Source: an uncultured Maribacter sp.
GTDB lineage: Bacteria > Bacteroidota > Bacteroidia > Flavobacteriales > Flavobacteriaceae
NCBI RefSeq assembly: GCF_947496775.1
Contig: NZ_CANMDU010000006.1
Span: 186,001-250,000, forward strand
Direction: 5' to 3'
Length of the DNA: 64,000 nt
Positions 1-9,021 of the stretch are shown piece after piece. Every line of letters starts with the position of its first letter. Within the stretch, counting starts at the first letter, position 1. Position numbers and translations under genes: made by a program. The notes beneath the pieces are model-generated. The model made no database searches. It worked only from the letters and a program-made list of their open reading frames with translations, and was not told the origin of the DNA.

Positions 1-1
1 T

Positions 2-724
2 CCTGAATACTTCCCAAATTCTCATTTAAAGGTAATTCGAAAGATTTTAAGCATGGCCTCAAAAGGAACTAAGGTTGTATACATAACAGGCAATCACGAT
101 GAAAGATTAAGAAGGTTTAGCTCTGCTTTTAAAGGCAATCTAAAAATAACCAATAAGCTTGTCTTAGAATTAGATGGTAAAAGAGCTTGGTTTTTTCATG
201 GAGACATTTTCGATATTTCCACCAAAAACAGTAAATGGATTGCTAAAATTGGCTCTGTTGGCTACCAGCTGTTACATTTTATAAATAAATGTAATAGCTG
301 GTTTTTTAAAAAATTAGGAAAGCCTCGATATTCCTTATCAGACAAGTTAAAAAAAGGTATCTCTAACAACATCAAAACCATAGATAATTTTGAAAAAACT
401 GTTACAGAGCTAGCAATTGATAATGGATACTCTTATGTTGTATGCGGACACACCCATCTACCTAAAAAAGAAATCTTTTTTACCGACAAAGGAAAATGCA
501 CTTATTTAAACTCAGGAGATTGGGTGGAAAATTTAACTGCACTTGAATATTCCTTTAAACGCTGGAAAATATACAGATACAGTCATGATAAGTTAATTCC
601 TTTTTTTGTTGACGAGGAATTAAAAAGCAAAACAATTCACGAACTTGTAAGCTCTTTATATACCGCCATACCCACGAAACTAAAAACAAAAGCAGCCCTT
701 AAAAAAGAAAAAATATTAGATTAA
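2..724 (+). CDS. metallophosphoesterase, UDP-2,3-diacylglucosamine diphosphatase-like (5' partial)
   Basis: The reading frame is open to the left edge, so the true start lies outside the window; the ATG at 53 falls inside the conserved region and is not the start. Visible motifs are GNHDE (metal-binding signature of calcineurin-like phosphoesterases) near the left end and GHTH near the middle, both metal ligands. Residues before the first ATG (PEYFPNSHLKV) also fit the family. LpxH/LpxG-like enzymes cleave UDP-diacylglucosamine during lipid A synthesis at the inner membrane; Flavobacteriia commonly carry such a cytosolic protein. The 3' end overlaps the convergent oxidase gene by 9 bases. Family is clear; the exact substrate is inferred. 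Confidence 0.8.
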   Translation, partial: PEYFPNSHLKVIRKILSMASKGTKVVYITGNHDERLRRFSSAFKGNLKITNKLVLELDGKRAWFFHGDIFDISTKNSKWIAKIGSVGYQLLHFINKCNSWFFKKLGKPRYSLSDKLKKGISNNIKTIDNFEKTVTELAIDNGYSYVVCGHTHLPKKEIFFTDKGKCTYLNSGDWVENLTALEYSFKRWKIYRYSHDKLIPFFVDEELKSKTIHELVSSLYTAIPTKLKTKAALKKEKILD

Positions 725-3625
725 AGCCTCTTTCCATATGGTAATAGGGTGCAATGCCTGCCTTTTCGTACCATCATGAATTTGATGCCTACAACTTGTG
801 CCATTAGCAGCAATTATAGTTTCTCTAGATGAGTTTCTTACCGCAGGGAATAACTTTAACTCCCCTACTTGCATGCTAACTTCATAATGCTCCTCTTCAT
901 AGCCAAAAGACCCTGCCATTCCGCAACAACCAGAACTAATAATAGAAACCTTATAATTCTCTGGTAAATTCAACATATCGAAAGTAACTTTTTGATTAGA
1001 CAATGATTTTTGATGGCAATGGTTATGTATTTTTACTTCCTTAGCTTCTTTAGTAAATAAATCGGAAGTAAGAATTCCTTTTTTTATTTCCAAAGCAATA
1101 AACTCCTCTATAATAAATGTATTTTTTGATATCGCATCTAATGCTTCCGTATCTTCAGAAAAACGCTTATACTCATCTCTAAATGTTAATATAGCGGATG
1201 GCTCTAAGCCTACAATTGGAATGTTTTTAGCCGCTATTGGTTTTAATTTTTCTATATTTTTTAAAGCTAGAGATTTTGCTTGCTTCAAGAACCCCTTGGA
1301 AATATAGGTTCTACCACTTTCTCCATAATATAGAGATACATTATACCCTAATCTAGTTAAAACCTCAATAGCATCTTTCCCTAACTCCACATCTAGGTAA
1401 TTCGTAAATTCATCTATATATAAAACTACTTTTGTATTAGTTGTATATTCTTTATTATTAAATAATTGAAGATGTTTATTGAAATTAACACTTGAAACTT
1501 TAGGAAGCGTTCTTTTTTTGGCAACACCGGAAGTTTTCTTTATGAGACTACTAATAAAATTAGAATCATACATGGCATTAGTAAGTCCAGCCACTTTACT
1601 CCCTAAACGATTCATCTTAGTACTATGCGCAAAGAGTTTTGCTCGCAACGGATATCCATTTATTTCTTGGTATTGATACAAAAACTCTGCTTTTAAAGTC
1701 GCTACATCTACATTACTAGGGCATTCACTAGAACATGCTTTGCAACTAAGACACAAATCGAACACCTCTTTTAATTCTTTACTATCGAACTTATTTTCTT
1801 TATCAGAAGTAGTTAAAAATTCTCGCAAAGCATTTGCTCTACCACGCGTAGTATCCTTTTCATTTTTTGTCGCTTGGTAACTTGGACACATGGCACCTGC
1901 CATGTGGTGCGTCTTACGACAATCTCCACTACCATTACATTTTTCTGCCGCCTTTAAAATTCCTTCACTATCCGAAAAATTTAATAGCGTTTTTATTTCA
2001 GGTTCTTTGCGATCTATTTCGTAACGCAGAGATTCGTCCATTGGGTACGCATCTACGATTTTTCCTGGATTAAAAATATTATTAGGATCAAAGTAAGACT
2101 TTACTCTTTTTAATAGCTGATAATTCTTATCCCCAATCATTAAAGGAATAAATTCCGCTCTAACAATACCATCTCCATGTTCCCCACTGAAGGAACCTCT
2201 ATATTTTTTAGTAAGAATAGCTACTTCAGTAGTTATTGCCCTAAATAAACCAACATCCTCTCCTTTCTTTAAATTAAGAATAGGTCTTAAGTGTAATTCC
2301 CCGGCACCAGCATGCGCATAATACACCGCTTGCTGCTTATACTTCTTCATTATTAAGGTAAACTCCCCAATAAAATCCTTTAAATCTTCTAGAGCAACCG
2401 CAGTATCTTCTATACAGGCCACTGCTTTCCTATCTCCTACAATATTCCCTAAAAGCCCAAGTCCTGCTTTTCGCAAAGCAATAGCCTTACCTATATCACC
2501 TCCTTTTAAAACCGCTTCTGCGTAACTTAAATTAGATTCTTTTACTTTTTTAAGTACAGCTTCTACTTGCTTTTCTAAATCTTCTTCAGTATACGCATTT
2601 ACCTGCAACATTAGTAAAGCTGCTGGGTCTCCTTCGACAAAAAATCGATTCGCAAGTTGTTCTCTATTATTTTTGGTGCAATCCAAAATAACCTTATCCA
2701 TCATTTCACAGAGCTGTAAATTACACTCCATTACCGGAGCTACATCTGTTAAACAATCTTCTAAGGAATTGTAATGCGTTATTACCATTGCGGACAATGG
2801 TGGGGGCAAATCATCTAAACTAATTGTAATTTCTGTTGTAAATGCAAGCGTTCCCTCACTCCCACTTAATAAAATACAAGGATTTATACCTTTGTCTGAT
2901 GCTCCAAACAAACTATTATCCAACAGTTCATCTACTGCATAACCAGTACTCCTTCTATGTATTGTTTCTTTAGGGAATTCTGATATAATTTCTTTTTTTA
3001 TATCACTATTAATCAGTTCATTATGGATGTTTTTATAAATAGATGCTTCAAATGAGTTTGAATTCATTTTTTCAACATATTCTTCCGCGGTAATCTCTTT
3101 AAATTCCACTTCAGAACCATCTGATAATATCGTTTTTAAGGAAACAACCTTATCTCGTGTTACTCCATATTGAATAGAGGTTGTACCGGAAGAATTATTA
3201 CCAACCATACCACCAATCATACAGCGATTAGATGTAGATGTATTAGGACCAAAAAACAAACCGTACGGCTTTAAATACAAGTTTAATTCATCTCTAATTA
3301 CACCTGGTTGTACTGTTGCTTGCTTTTTTTCTTGGTCAATAGAAATTATTTTTGTGAATTTTTTAGATACATCTACTACAATCCCTTCTCCCACACATTG
3401 CCCGGCCAAAGAAGTACCTGCGGTTCTTGGTATTAAACCTATTTTATGCGTATTAGCAAAATGTATTAATTCTTTTATATCAGCTACAGTACTAGGAAAA
3501 GCCACTGCCATTGGAATTTTTCTGTAAACAGATGCATCTGTAGCATATAAGGTTCTGCTTAAATTATCAATCCGTAAATTTCCCTCTAACTTACTCCCTA
3601 AATCCTGTAAAACTATTTTATCCAA
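716..3625 (-). CDS. FAD-binding and 4Fe-4S-binding oxidoreductase (GlcD/GlpC fusion, Dld2/YdiJ-like)
   Basis: A 969-residue fusion. Residues about 35-270 form an FAD_binding_4 domain (PRTAGTSLAGQCVG near 67-80; GGMVGNNSSGTTS near 138-150). About 270-525 is the FAD-oxidase C-terminal domain with GEHGDG at 481-486. About 560-640 carries ferredoxin-type cysteines, including C625-x2-C628-x2-C631-x3-C635 followed by Pro. The C-terminal third has CCG-type cysteines (CHQ and SGCCGMAG). Members oxidise D-2-hydroxy acids such as D-lactate or 2-hydroxyglutarate and pass electrons through Fe-S centres to the respiratory chain. No signal peptide; probably a peripheral cytoplasmic membrane protein. The substrate is not predictable from sequence. 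It is a single-gene unit with a candidate -7 box 20 bases upstream. Confidence 0.9.
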   Translation of the reverse strand: MDKIVLQDLGSKLEGNLRIDNLSRTLYATDASVYRKIPMAVAFPSTVADIKELIHFANTHKIGLIPRTAGTSLAGQCVGEGIVVDVSKKFTKIISIDQEKKQATVQPGVIRDELNLYLKPYGLFFGPNTSTSNRCMIGGMVGNNSSGTTSIQYGVTRDKVVSLKTILSDGSEVEFKEITAEEYVEKMNSNSFEASIYKNIHNELINSDIKKEIISEFPKETIHRRSTGYAVDELLDNSLFGASDKGINPCILLSGSEGTLAFTTEITISLDDLPPPLSAMVITHYNSLEDCLTDVAPVMECNLQLCEMMDKVILDCTKNNREQLANRFFVEGDPAALLMLQVNAYTEEDLEKQVEAVLKKVKESNLSYAEAVLKGGDIGKAIALRKAGLGLLGNIVGDRKAVACIEDTAVALEDLKDFIGEFTLIMKKYKQQAVYYAHAGAGELHLRPILNLKKGEDVGLFRAITTEVAILTKKYRGSFSGEHGDGIVRAEFIPLMIGDKNYQLLKRVKSYFDPNNIFNPGKIVDAYPMDESLRYEIDRKEPEIKTLLNFSDSEGILKAAEKCNGSGDCRKTHHMAGAMCPSYQATKNEKDTTRGRANALREFLTTSDKENKFDSKELKEVFDLCLSCKACSSECPSNVDVATLKAEFLYQYQEINGYPLRAKLFAHSTKMNRLGSKVAGLTNAMYDSNFISSLIKKTSGVAKKRTLPKVSSVNFNKHLQLFNNKEYTTNTKVVLYIDEFTNYLDVELGKDAIEVLTRLGYNVSLYYGESGRTYISKGFLKQAKSLALKNIEKLKPIAAKNIPIVGLEPSAILTFRDEYKRFSEDTEALDAISKNTFIIEEFIALEIKKGILTSDLFTKEAKEVKIHNHCHQKSLSNQKVTFDMLNLPENYKVSIISSGCCGMAGSFGYEEEHYEVSMQVGELKLFPAVRNSSRETIIAANGTSCRHQIHDGTKRQALHPITIWKEALI

Positions 3626-3644
3626 AGCGGTACAATTTTGACGA

Positions 3645-3652
3645 CAAATTTA
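3645..3652 (-). promoter_or_regulatory. candidate promoter -7 box for the FAD/Fe-S oxidase
   Basis: On the minus strand this reads TAAATTTG, a full match to the Bacteroidota -7 consensus TAnnTTTG, 20 bases upstream of the oxidase ATG. No good TTG -33 element is at the expected distance, so this is a weak call. Confidence 0.4.
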
Positions 3653-3664
3653 AGTTTTTATTGT

Positions 3665-3695
3665 ATGAGCTCTATTACACAGGAGCTCATTTTTT
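3665..3695 (+). terminator. terminator-like hairpin in the leader of the small beta-barrel gene
   Basis: ATGAGCTC (3665-3672) and GAGCTCAT (3683-3690) form a perfect 8-bp stem with a 10-base loop, followed by six T on the plus strand. No plus-strand gene ends here: it lies between divergent genes, 19 bases before the ATG of the 3714 gene. It may be an attenuator in that leader or stop antisense transcripts of the oxidase. Confidence 0.55.
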
Positions 3696-3713
3696 AATAC
3701 AAAACAAAATACA

Positions 3714-4208
3714 ATGAAAATGTTCAAATTATTTACGGCAATATTTTGCTTTTGCGCCTTTAGTTTAGAGGCCCAAGAAATCTCGGACCATGCCTTAGGT
3801 TTACGCCTTGGAGATAGCGATGGTTTTGGAGCAGAGATATCTTACCAAAAGTTACTTTCCAGAACCAATAGATTGGAATTAGATTTAGGCTTTAGAGATA
3901 GCCGAAACTATGACGCTGTTAAATTAGCAGGGTTATACCAATGGGTATTCCCAATTGACCAAGGTTTTCATTGGTATTATGGTGCCGGTGGTGGACTAGG
4001 GAGTGTAGACTTTGGAAACATTCCTAATGGTAGTGAAAATGATGGTATATTCATTTTTGCTGCAGGAGATATTGGAGCGGAATATAATTTTGACTTCCCT
4101 CTACTTTTATCTTTGGATTTTAGACCCGAAATTGGAATCGTTGGTTACAAAGGCTTCTCTGATAATTTTGATTTTGACATTGCCTTGGGCGTTCGATATC
4201 AATTTTAA
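3714..4208 (+). CDS. small outer-membrane beta-barrel-like protein, unknown function
   Basis: 164 residues with a signal peptide (MKMFKLFTAIFCFCAFSLEA, cleavage about residue 20). The mature part alternates short amphipathic strands rich in aromatic and Gly residues (for example WYYGAGGGLG) and ends in YQF, the C-terminal aromatic expected for BamA-dependent insertion. This is typical of 8-stranded porin-family or OmpW-like proteins of Bacteroidota, but I do not recognise a named family. It is monocistronic, with a hairpin in its leader and an intrinsic terminator after it. A role in the outer membrane is inferred from topology only. Confidence 0.7.
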   Translation: MKMFKLFTAIFCFCAFSLEAQEISDHALGLRLGDSDGFGAEISYQKLLSRTNRLELDLGFRDSRNYDAVKLAGLYQWVFPIDQGFHWYYGAGGGLGSVDFGNIPNGSENDGIFIFAAGDIGAEYNFDFPLLLSLDFRPEIGIVGYKGFSDNFDFDIALGVRYQF

Positions 4209-4234
4209 CCCGCTAACATTACAACACAACTTAC

Positions 4235-4268
4235 AAGCCTTTAACTCTATATGTTAAGGGCTTTTTTT
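4235..4268 (+). terminator. intrinsic terminator after the beta-barrel gene
   Basis: AAGCCTTTAAC (4235-4245) pairs with GTTAAGGGCTT (4253-4263), an 11-bp stem with one G-U pair and a 7-base loop, followed by a T run. It sits 27 bases after the stop codon. Confidence 0.85.
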
Positions 4269-4284
4269 ATATCTTATATATAAG

Positions 4285-4292
4285 TACATTTG
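4285..4292 (+). promoter_or_regulatory. candidate promoter -7 box for the TlpA-like gene
   Basis: TACATTTG matches TAnnTTTG exactly, 22 bases upstream of the ATG at 4315 and just after the previous terminator. The -33 region is T-rich without a clean TTG. Confidence 0.5.
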
Positions 4293-4314
4293 CCACATCT
4301 AAAAAACACACATT

Positions 4315-5445
4315 ATGAAAAGAATTCTTTTGCCCCTAGTTTTAATTATATCCTTAATCGCTTGTAATCAAAAACCAGAAGGCTATGTTATAAATGGAAC
4401 TCTAAGAGGAGAGGTCTCTGATAGCACACAAGTTATACTTAAAAAAATTGGGGAAAACAATAAGCCTGTTTCCGTAGACACTGTTTTAACTAGTAATGGC
4501 ACGTATACTTTTACCGGAAAGCCAACAACACCCGAACTTCATTATATTTTTATAGATAACCTTCCTGGGTATACTGTTGTTGTTTTAGAGGATGGGGAAA
4601 TAGAAATTTCTGCACAAAAAGATAGCTTGAATTTTGCTAAAATAAAAGGAACTGTTCAGAATGATATTTTTTCGGACTATATGGAGAAATCTATAGCAAT
4701 GTCGAATAGAGCCAAATCTATCCAAAAAGACCTTCAAAAGGCTAACATAGAAAAGAATGATGCCGTAATTAGTGCATTAAGTGATGAAATGAAGGAACTA
4801 CAAGAGGAACACAAAAGTTTTGAATTAGACTATATAAAAGCAAATCCGAATGGATTAATTTCTGCCCTTTTAATTGATAAAGCTATTGCCTCTCGGGTTG
4901 TCCCTACAGAAGAAATAAAAGCTTTATATGAAGGTTTATCTCCTGAAATTAAAGCCAACAAAGTTGCAAAAAGTGTTTTAGAAAAAATAACAGCTTTAGA
5001 AGAAAAAGCTTCTCGGGAAGAAAATACGACTATCGGAAAAAAAGCTCCTGATTTCTCTGCTAAAAATCCTGAAGGAAAAGAAGTAAGTTTAAATAATGTG
5101 TTAGGAAAAATTACTTTAATTGATTTTTGGGCAGCTTGGTGTAAGCCTTGTAGAGCTGAAAACCCTAACGTTCTTGCTGTCTATAAAAAATATCATGACA
5201 AAGGATTAAACATTATTGGTGTTTCCTTAGATAAAGATGGTGAACAATGGAAAAAGGCTATTTTAGATGACAAATTAGAATGGAATCAAGTATCTAACTT
5301 AGCATATTTTAATGATGAAATTGCTAAACTTTATAATGTAGACGCTATCCCTGCTGCATTCTTACTAGATGAGAATGGAGTAATTATAGCTAAAAACTTA
5401 AGAGGAGATGCTTTAGAACAAAAAGTTGCAGAGCTACTAAATTAA
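4315..5445 (+). CDS. TlpA/ResA-like thioredoxin-fold lipoprotein with DUF4369
   Basis: 376 residues. The lipoprotein signal ends in LIAC (Cys17). Residues about 25-120 fit the DUF4369 beta domain common in Bacteroidota, about 125-240 are helical and charged, and about 240-376 form an AhpC/TSA-TlpA thioredoxin fold with redox motif WCKPC (Cys276 and Cys279) and the cis-Pro region (AIPAAFLL). Such proteins reduce disulfides in periplasmic proteins, for example during cytochrome c maturation. The lipid anchor places it in the periplasm or on a membrane face. It is monocistronic, bounded by terminators on both sides. The partner protein is unknown. Confidence 0.88.
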   Translation: MKRILLPLVLIISLIACNQKPEGYVINGTLRGEVSDSTQVILKKIGENNKPVSVDTVLTSNGTYTFTGKPTTPELHYIFIDNLPGYTVVVLEDGEIEISAQKDSLNFAKIKGTVQNDIFSDYMEKSIAMSNRAKSIQKDLQKANIEKNDAVISALSDEMKELQEEHKSFELDYIKANPNGLISALLIDKAIASRVVPTEEIKALYEGLSPEIKANKVAKSVLEKITALEEKASREENTTIGKKAPDFSAKNPEGKEVSLNNVLGKITLIDFWAAWCKPCRAENPNVLAVYKKYHDKGLNIIGVSLDKDGEQWKKAILDDKLEWNQVSNLAYFNDEIAKLYNVDAIPAAFLLDENGVIIAKNLRGDALEQKVAELLN

Positions 5446-5460
5446 AATGGAATATATACG

Positions 5461-5496
5461 AAAAGCCCATAACATAATATGTTATGGGCTTTTTTT
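5461..5496 (+). terminator. intrinsic terminator, possibly bidirectional
   Basis: AAAAGCCCATAACA pairs with TGTTATGGGCTTTT over a 5-base loop, with seven T downstream on the plus strand and a shorter T run on the minus. It ends the TlpA-like gene and may also serve the convergent FG-GAP gene, though that gene ends 160 bases away. Confidence 0.85.
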
Positions 5497-5657
5497 GTGC
5501 TTCACATTCGCTTTATGTACGATAAAAACCAGTTTAAAATAGTTTGCAAATTACAGGCAATTGTATTATAGAATTTCCTGCGAAAGCTTATAAACCCAAT
5601 CACCGGAATAATCAACTGATATAGCATTGCCAATTATCATATTGCGTATTGTTTTCC

Positions 5658-8600
5658 TTAAAATTTTATCAAATTTAGATAACTATTGTTCTTTGCCGAA
5701 ACAATAAATTTTTCTTTTCCTATATTTATCAATGTCATATCTTTTACATCTCCTCCTAAAAACAATCCGCATTCCTTATTTGCCACAGGAGTAAAATTAC
5801 CACTACCATCCCCTTTTAAAAAAGAACCATAACTAGAATCATTTCGGGGTGTTTCTATCTCAGAGGAATATAAATTCCCTGCCAATAATATGTCCGTATT
5901 CCCATCTTTATTAAAATCATATACGGAAATTTTGTTAACTGTCGAAAACTGAGCTTCATTAGGAAGAGTTTTAATTTTAAATTTTCCTCCTCCTAAATTC
6001 TCCACATAACTACTTGCAAAGGTTTTTGCCTTGTAATGTATTTCGGCATTCTCTAATTTTTCTTTGCCATAAACCTCTGTTACTTCTGCTACAGAAAAGG
6101 AGCCATAGTCTTTAAATTTTTGACTTAATGTTGGTATTTGCTGTGAAGAACATGATTTACCTCTGACTGGAAATAACTTGCCAAAATTGTAGTAACTTAA
6201 AACAATGTCTTTTCTATTATTATTGTCAAAATCATCAGCGTATACTTCAAAAGGTTCATCTACACTAGATTTATATTTATAATTTAAACCAAGATTACCA
6301 ACAACATAATCTACATCCCCATCATTATCAAAATCACTAGGGATAATACTAGACCACCATCCTGTTGTGTTTTTAAGTCCAGATTCTTTTGTTTTATTTT
6401 TAAACTTACCGTCAATATTGCTATAAAACAGAATAGGAGTCCATTCCCCAACTAGTATTAAATCTAAAGTTCCGTCATTATCAAAATCCGTCCAACTCGC
6501 GTCAGTAACCATTCCTATAGAATTAAAATCAGGAGCTACTTGTTCAGTTACATCTTCGAAAATCCCTTTATCATTTTTTAATATATAACTTTTCGTTGGC
6601 CACGGGTACTGACCTGGCACTAATCTCCCACCAACAAATAAATCTAAATCTCCATCAGCATCATAATCTCCTGCTTTAACTCTGGAGCCAGAGGTGTTTA
6701 TTGTAGGTAAAATATTTATTCCTTTTTTAAATTTGCCCTTTCCATTATTTATATAAATGCGATCTTGAAAATAGTTTTCAAGGCCATTTTTTTCATTACC
6801 ACCGCTAACAACATACAAATCATTATCTCCATCTAAATCCATATCAAAAAAGAGAGCACTCATATCTTCATGAAATTTATCTACATCCCATAATTTAGTA
6901 TCACTCTGGTGAAATACCCCACCTATATCTTGAATATATAAAGCACCTGATTGATTTGCAGCACCGCCTACATAAATATCATCAAGCCCATCTCCATTTA
7001 CATCAGCTGTTGCAAGACCGGGGCCAAGGGTAGATGTTTTATGTGGTAATAACGGTTCTAACTTATAATCATCATAAGTGTTCTCTATATGTTTAAAATC
7101 GATTCCAATAGAATCTATTGCCACTGTTTTAAATATAAAATCTTCCTTAACTGGCTCATCTACACTTTCTTTAGCTTCAGAAAAATCTAGACTAATAGTT
7201 TGATTTATTGCAACATCTTTAATTTCTGATATATATCCATTTGGCCATACCACTTTAACCTTTGAAATTAACTTTTCTTTCCCTAGACCAAAATGAAGTT
7301 CTGGAGCTACCGAAGATTGAAACCCCCTTGTTAAGGTAAGTTCACTCATTTGTTGGTTATTATTTGTAGCAACAAAAACCTTTGCTCCAATTCCATTTAA
7401 GTTATCTTTTGCCCCATTTAAGACAACTTTTAAGTAATTGTTATTATCTATGTTATTGTTCTGGTATATGGATGCCTCTTGATCAATATTATTAATAACA
7501 TAGTCTAAATCACCATCATTATCTAAATCTACATATGTTGCTCCATTGGAAAAAGTTTTTTCTTTCCAACCCCAATCTAAAGTTGTATTTGTAAAGGTAT
7601 AATCCTTGTTATTTTTATAAATGTAATTGGAGATTTTCTCAGAAGGAATTTTATTAATCTCTTCTGCAGACAATTTTACGCCTCCAAAATGATTTCGAGA
7701 CTTTAACTTTAAAAAATAGTCTCTATTATTAATATCTCTTCTGGTTCCATTCGATACTGCAACATCCTTCCAGCCATCATTATCTAAATCTGCAAATAAA
7801 ATTGACCAACTCCAATCTGTAGTTGATATTCCAGCAAGTTTAGACACCTCGCTAAACACAGGATTACCTTTAGAGTCTACGCCCCTATTTAGTTGAAGAC
7901 TATTTTGCATGTATTGATAATGTAAACCAGCATTTACCATTTTATTAAACCCTTCGGGGTTCATACTTGCCATATTTTCTTTGGATCTTCTATTATCTTC
8001 GGGCGTCATGTCTACTTGCGCAATGTCTAGAAGGGCATCATTGTTATAATCCGCAATATCTACACCCATTCCATACTGAGAAGTATGGTTTACAGCTTCT
8101 TTGGCAATTTCTGTAAAAGTACCATCTTGGTTGTTAAGGTAAAGATAATCTGCAGAATCGAAATCATTAGAAACATAAATGTCTTTCCAACCATCATTGT
8201 TTAAATCAGCTACTGTTGCACTCAAACTTAATCCAAAATTCAAAATTCCAGATTCAACAGTAACATCTGTAAACGTTCCATTTCCATTATTTTTATATAA
8301 TACATCTGATTCCTTAATATTTGGGCTGTTTGCTTTAGAAGAGTATAATAAAACTGGGCTTTTAAAAGGTGTTGGTGGGTAATTCGCAAGGTACAAATCT
8401 AAATCACCATCATTGTCATAATCAAAAAATACTCCTTGCGTAGTATGTCCGCTATGATCAATTCCAAAAGCTTTGCCTTTTTCCGTAAAGGTACTATCAC
8501 CGTTATTTATGTATAACAAGTTGTTACAATTACCTTTCTTTCCCGATACACTTACATAAATATCTAAAAAACCATCATTATTAATATCTACCATTGTAGA

Positions 8601-8936
8601 ACCTGTACACCATCTATTATCATCTTCAATATTGGCGCTCTTTGTTATATCTTCAAATTTAAAACCTCCTTTATTTAGATATAAAACATTAGCTTTCATA
8701 TTAGCAGTGAAAAATAGATCTACAAGTCCATCATTATTTATATCACCTGCCGAAACCCCTCCTCCCATATACATATACGGGTAATTAAAATAATTTAAGC
8801 TGTCTGTTTCAGTTATATTATTAGAAAATAATATACCAGTTTCATTTGCAGATTTTCTGCTGAATTGTTTTATTTTTTCTTTTTGACAAGAAAATAATAT
8901 GACAATACATAGTATGGTTAGATATGTTTTTTTCAT
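5658..8936 (-). CDS. FG-GAP/VCBS repeat lipoprotein with ASPIC/UnbV domain
   Basis: 1092 residues with a lipoprotein signal (LFSCQ, Cys17). Two blocks of calcium-binding FG-GAP/VCBS repeats (DINNDG, DYDNDGDLDLY, DLNNDGWKD and similar) at about 55-480 and 640-1080 are predicted to form beta-propellers. Between them, at about 495-580, lies an ASPIC/UnbV domain (LNGIGAKV ... HFGLG ... VWPNG). Such lipoproteins are very common directly downstream of SusD genes in marine Flavobacteriia and probably help hold glycans at the cell surface, but the molecular role is unproven. Last gene of the minus-strand locus, 85 bases after SusD, with a terminator-like hairpin in that gap that should lower its expression relative to SusCD. 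Confidence 0.9.
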   Translation of the reverse strand: MKKTYLTILCIVILFSCQKEKIKQFSRKSANETGILFSNNITETDSLNYFNYPYMYMGGGVSAGDINNDGLVDLFFTANMKANVLYLNKGGFKFEDITKSANIEDDNRWCTGSTMVDINNDGFLDIYVSVSGKKGNCNNLLYINNGDSTFTEKGKAFGIDHSGHTTQGVFFDYDNDGDLDLYLANYPPTPFKSPVLLYSSKANSPNIKESDVLYKNNGNGTFTDVTVESGILNFGLSLSATVADLNNDGWKDIYVSNDFDSADYLYLNNQDGTFTEIAKEAVNHTSQYGMGVDIADYNNDALLDIAQVDMTPEDNRRSKENMASMNPEGFNKMVNAGLHYQYMQNSLQLNRGVDSKGNPVFSEVSKLAGISTTDWSWSILFADLDNDGWKDVAVSNGTRRDINNRDYFLKLKSRNHFGGVKLSAEEINKIPSEKISNYIYKNNKDYTFTNTTLDWGWKEKTFSNGATYVDLDNDGDLDYVINNIDQEASIYQNNNIDNNNYLKVVLNGAKDNLNGIGAKVFVATNNNQQMSELTLTRGFQSSVAPELHFGLGKEKLISKVKVVWPNGYISEIKDVAINQTISLDFSEAKESVDEPVKEDFIFKTVAIDSIGIDFKHIENTYDDYKLEPLLPHKTSTLGPGLATADVNGDGLDDIYVGGAANQSGALYIQDIGGVFHQSDTKLWDVDKFHEDMSALFFDMDLDGDNDLYVVSGGNEKNGLENYFQDRIYINNGKGKFKKGINILPTINTSGSRVKAGDYDADGDLDLFVGGRLVPGQYPWPTKSYILKNDKGIFEDVTEQVAPDFNSIGMVTDASWTDFDNDGTLDLILVGEWTPILFYSNIDGKFKNKTKESGLKNTTGWWSSIIPSDFDNDGDVDYVVGNLGLNYKYKSSVDEPFEVYADDFDNNNRKDIVLSYYNFGKLFPVRGKSCSSQQIPTLSQKFKDYGSFSVAEVTEVYGKEKLENAEIHYKAKTFASSYVENLGGGKFKIKTLPNEAQFSTVNKISVYDFNKDGNTDILLAGNLYSSEIETPRNDSSYGSFLKGDGSGNFTPVANKECGLFLGGDVKDMTLINIGKEKFIVSAKNNSYLNLIKF

Positions 8937-8952
8937 TTGTGTATAAATATTT

Positions 8953-8988
8953 AAAAAAGAGCTTCGAACAATTAATGTCCAAAGCTCT
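8953..8988 (-). terminator. terminator/attenuator between SusD and the FG-GAP gene
   Basis: On the minus strand AGAGCTTTGGAC and GTTCGAAGCTCT form a 12-bp stem with two G-U pairs and a 7-base loop, followed by TTTTTT. It lies 33 bases after the SusD stop and 16 bases before the next start, within an otherwise co-directional gene run. Confidence 0.8.
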
Positions 8989-9021
8989 ACAAACTAACTC
9001 AGAATTTCAAAAATTACTATC

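Noticed and set aside
5497-5657. A minus-strand frame encoding about 24 residues (MIIGNAISVDYSG...) in the gap after the FG-GAP gene
   Set aside because: It vaguely recalls the C-terminus of DNA methyltransferases but is too short, has no upstream conserved sequence and runs out of the FG-GAP gene in another frame.
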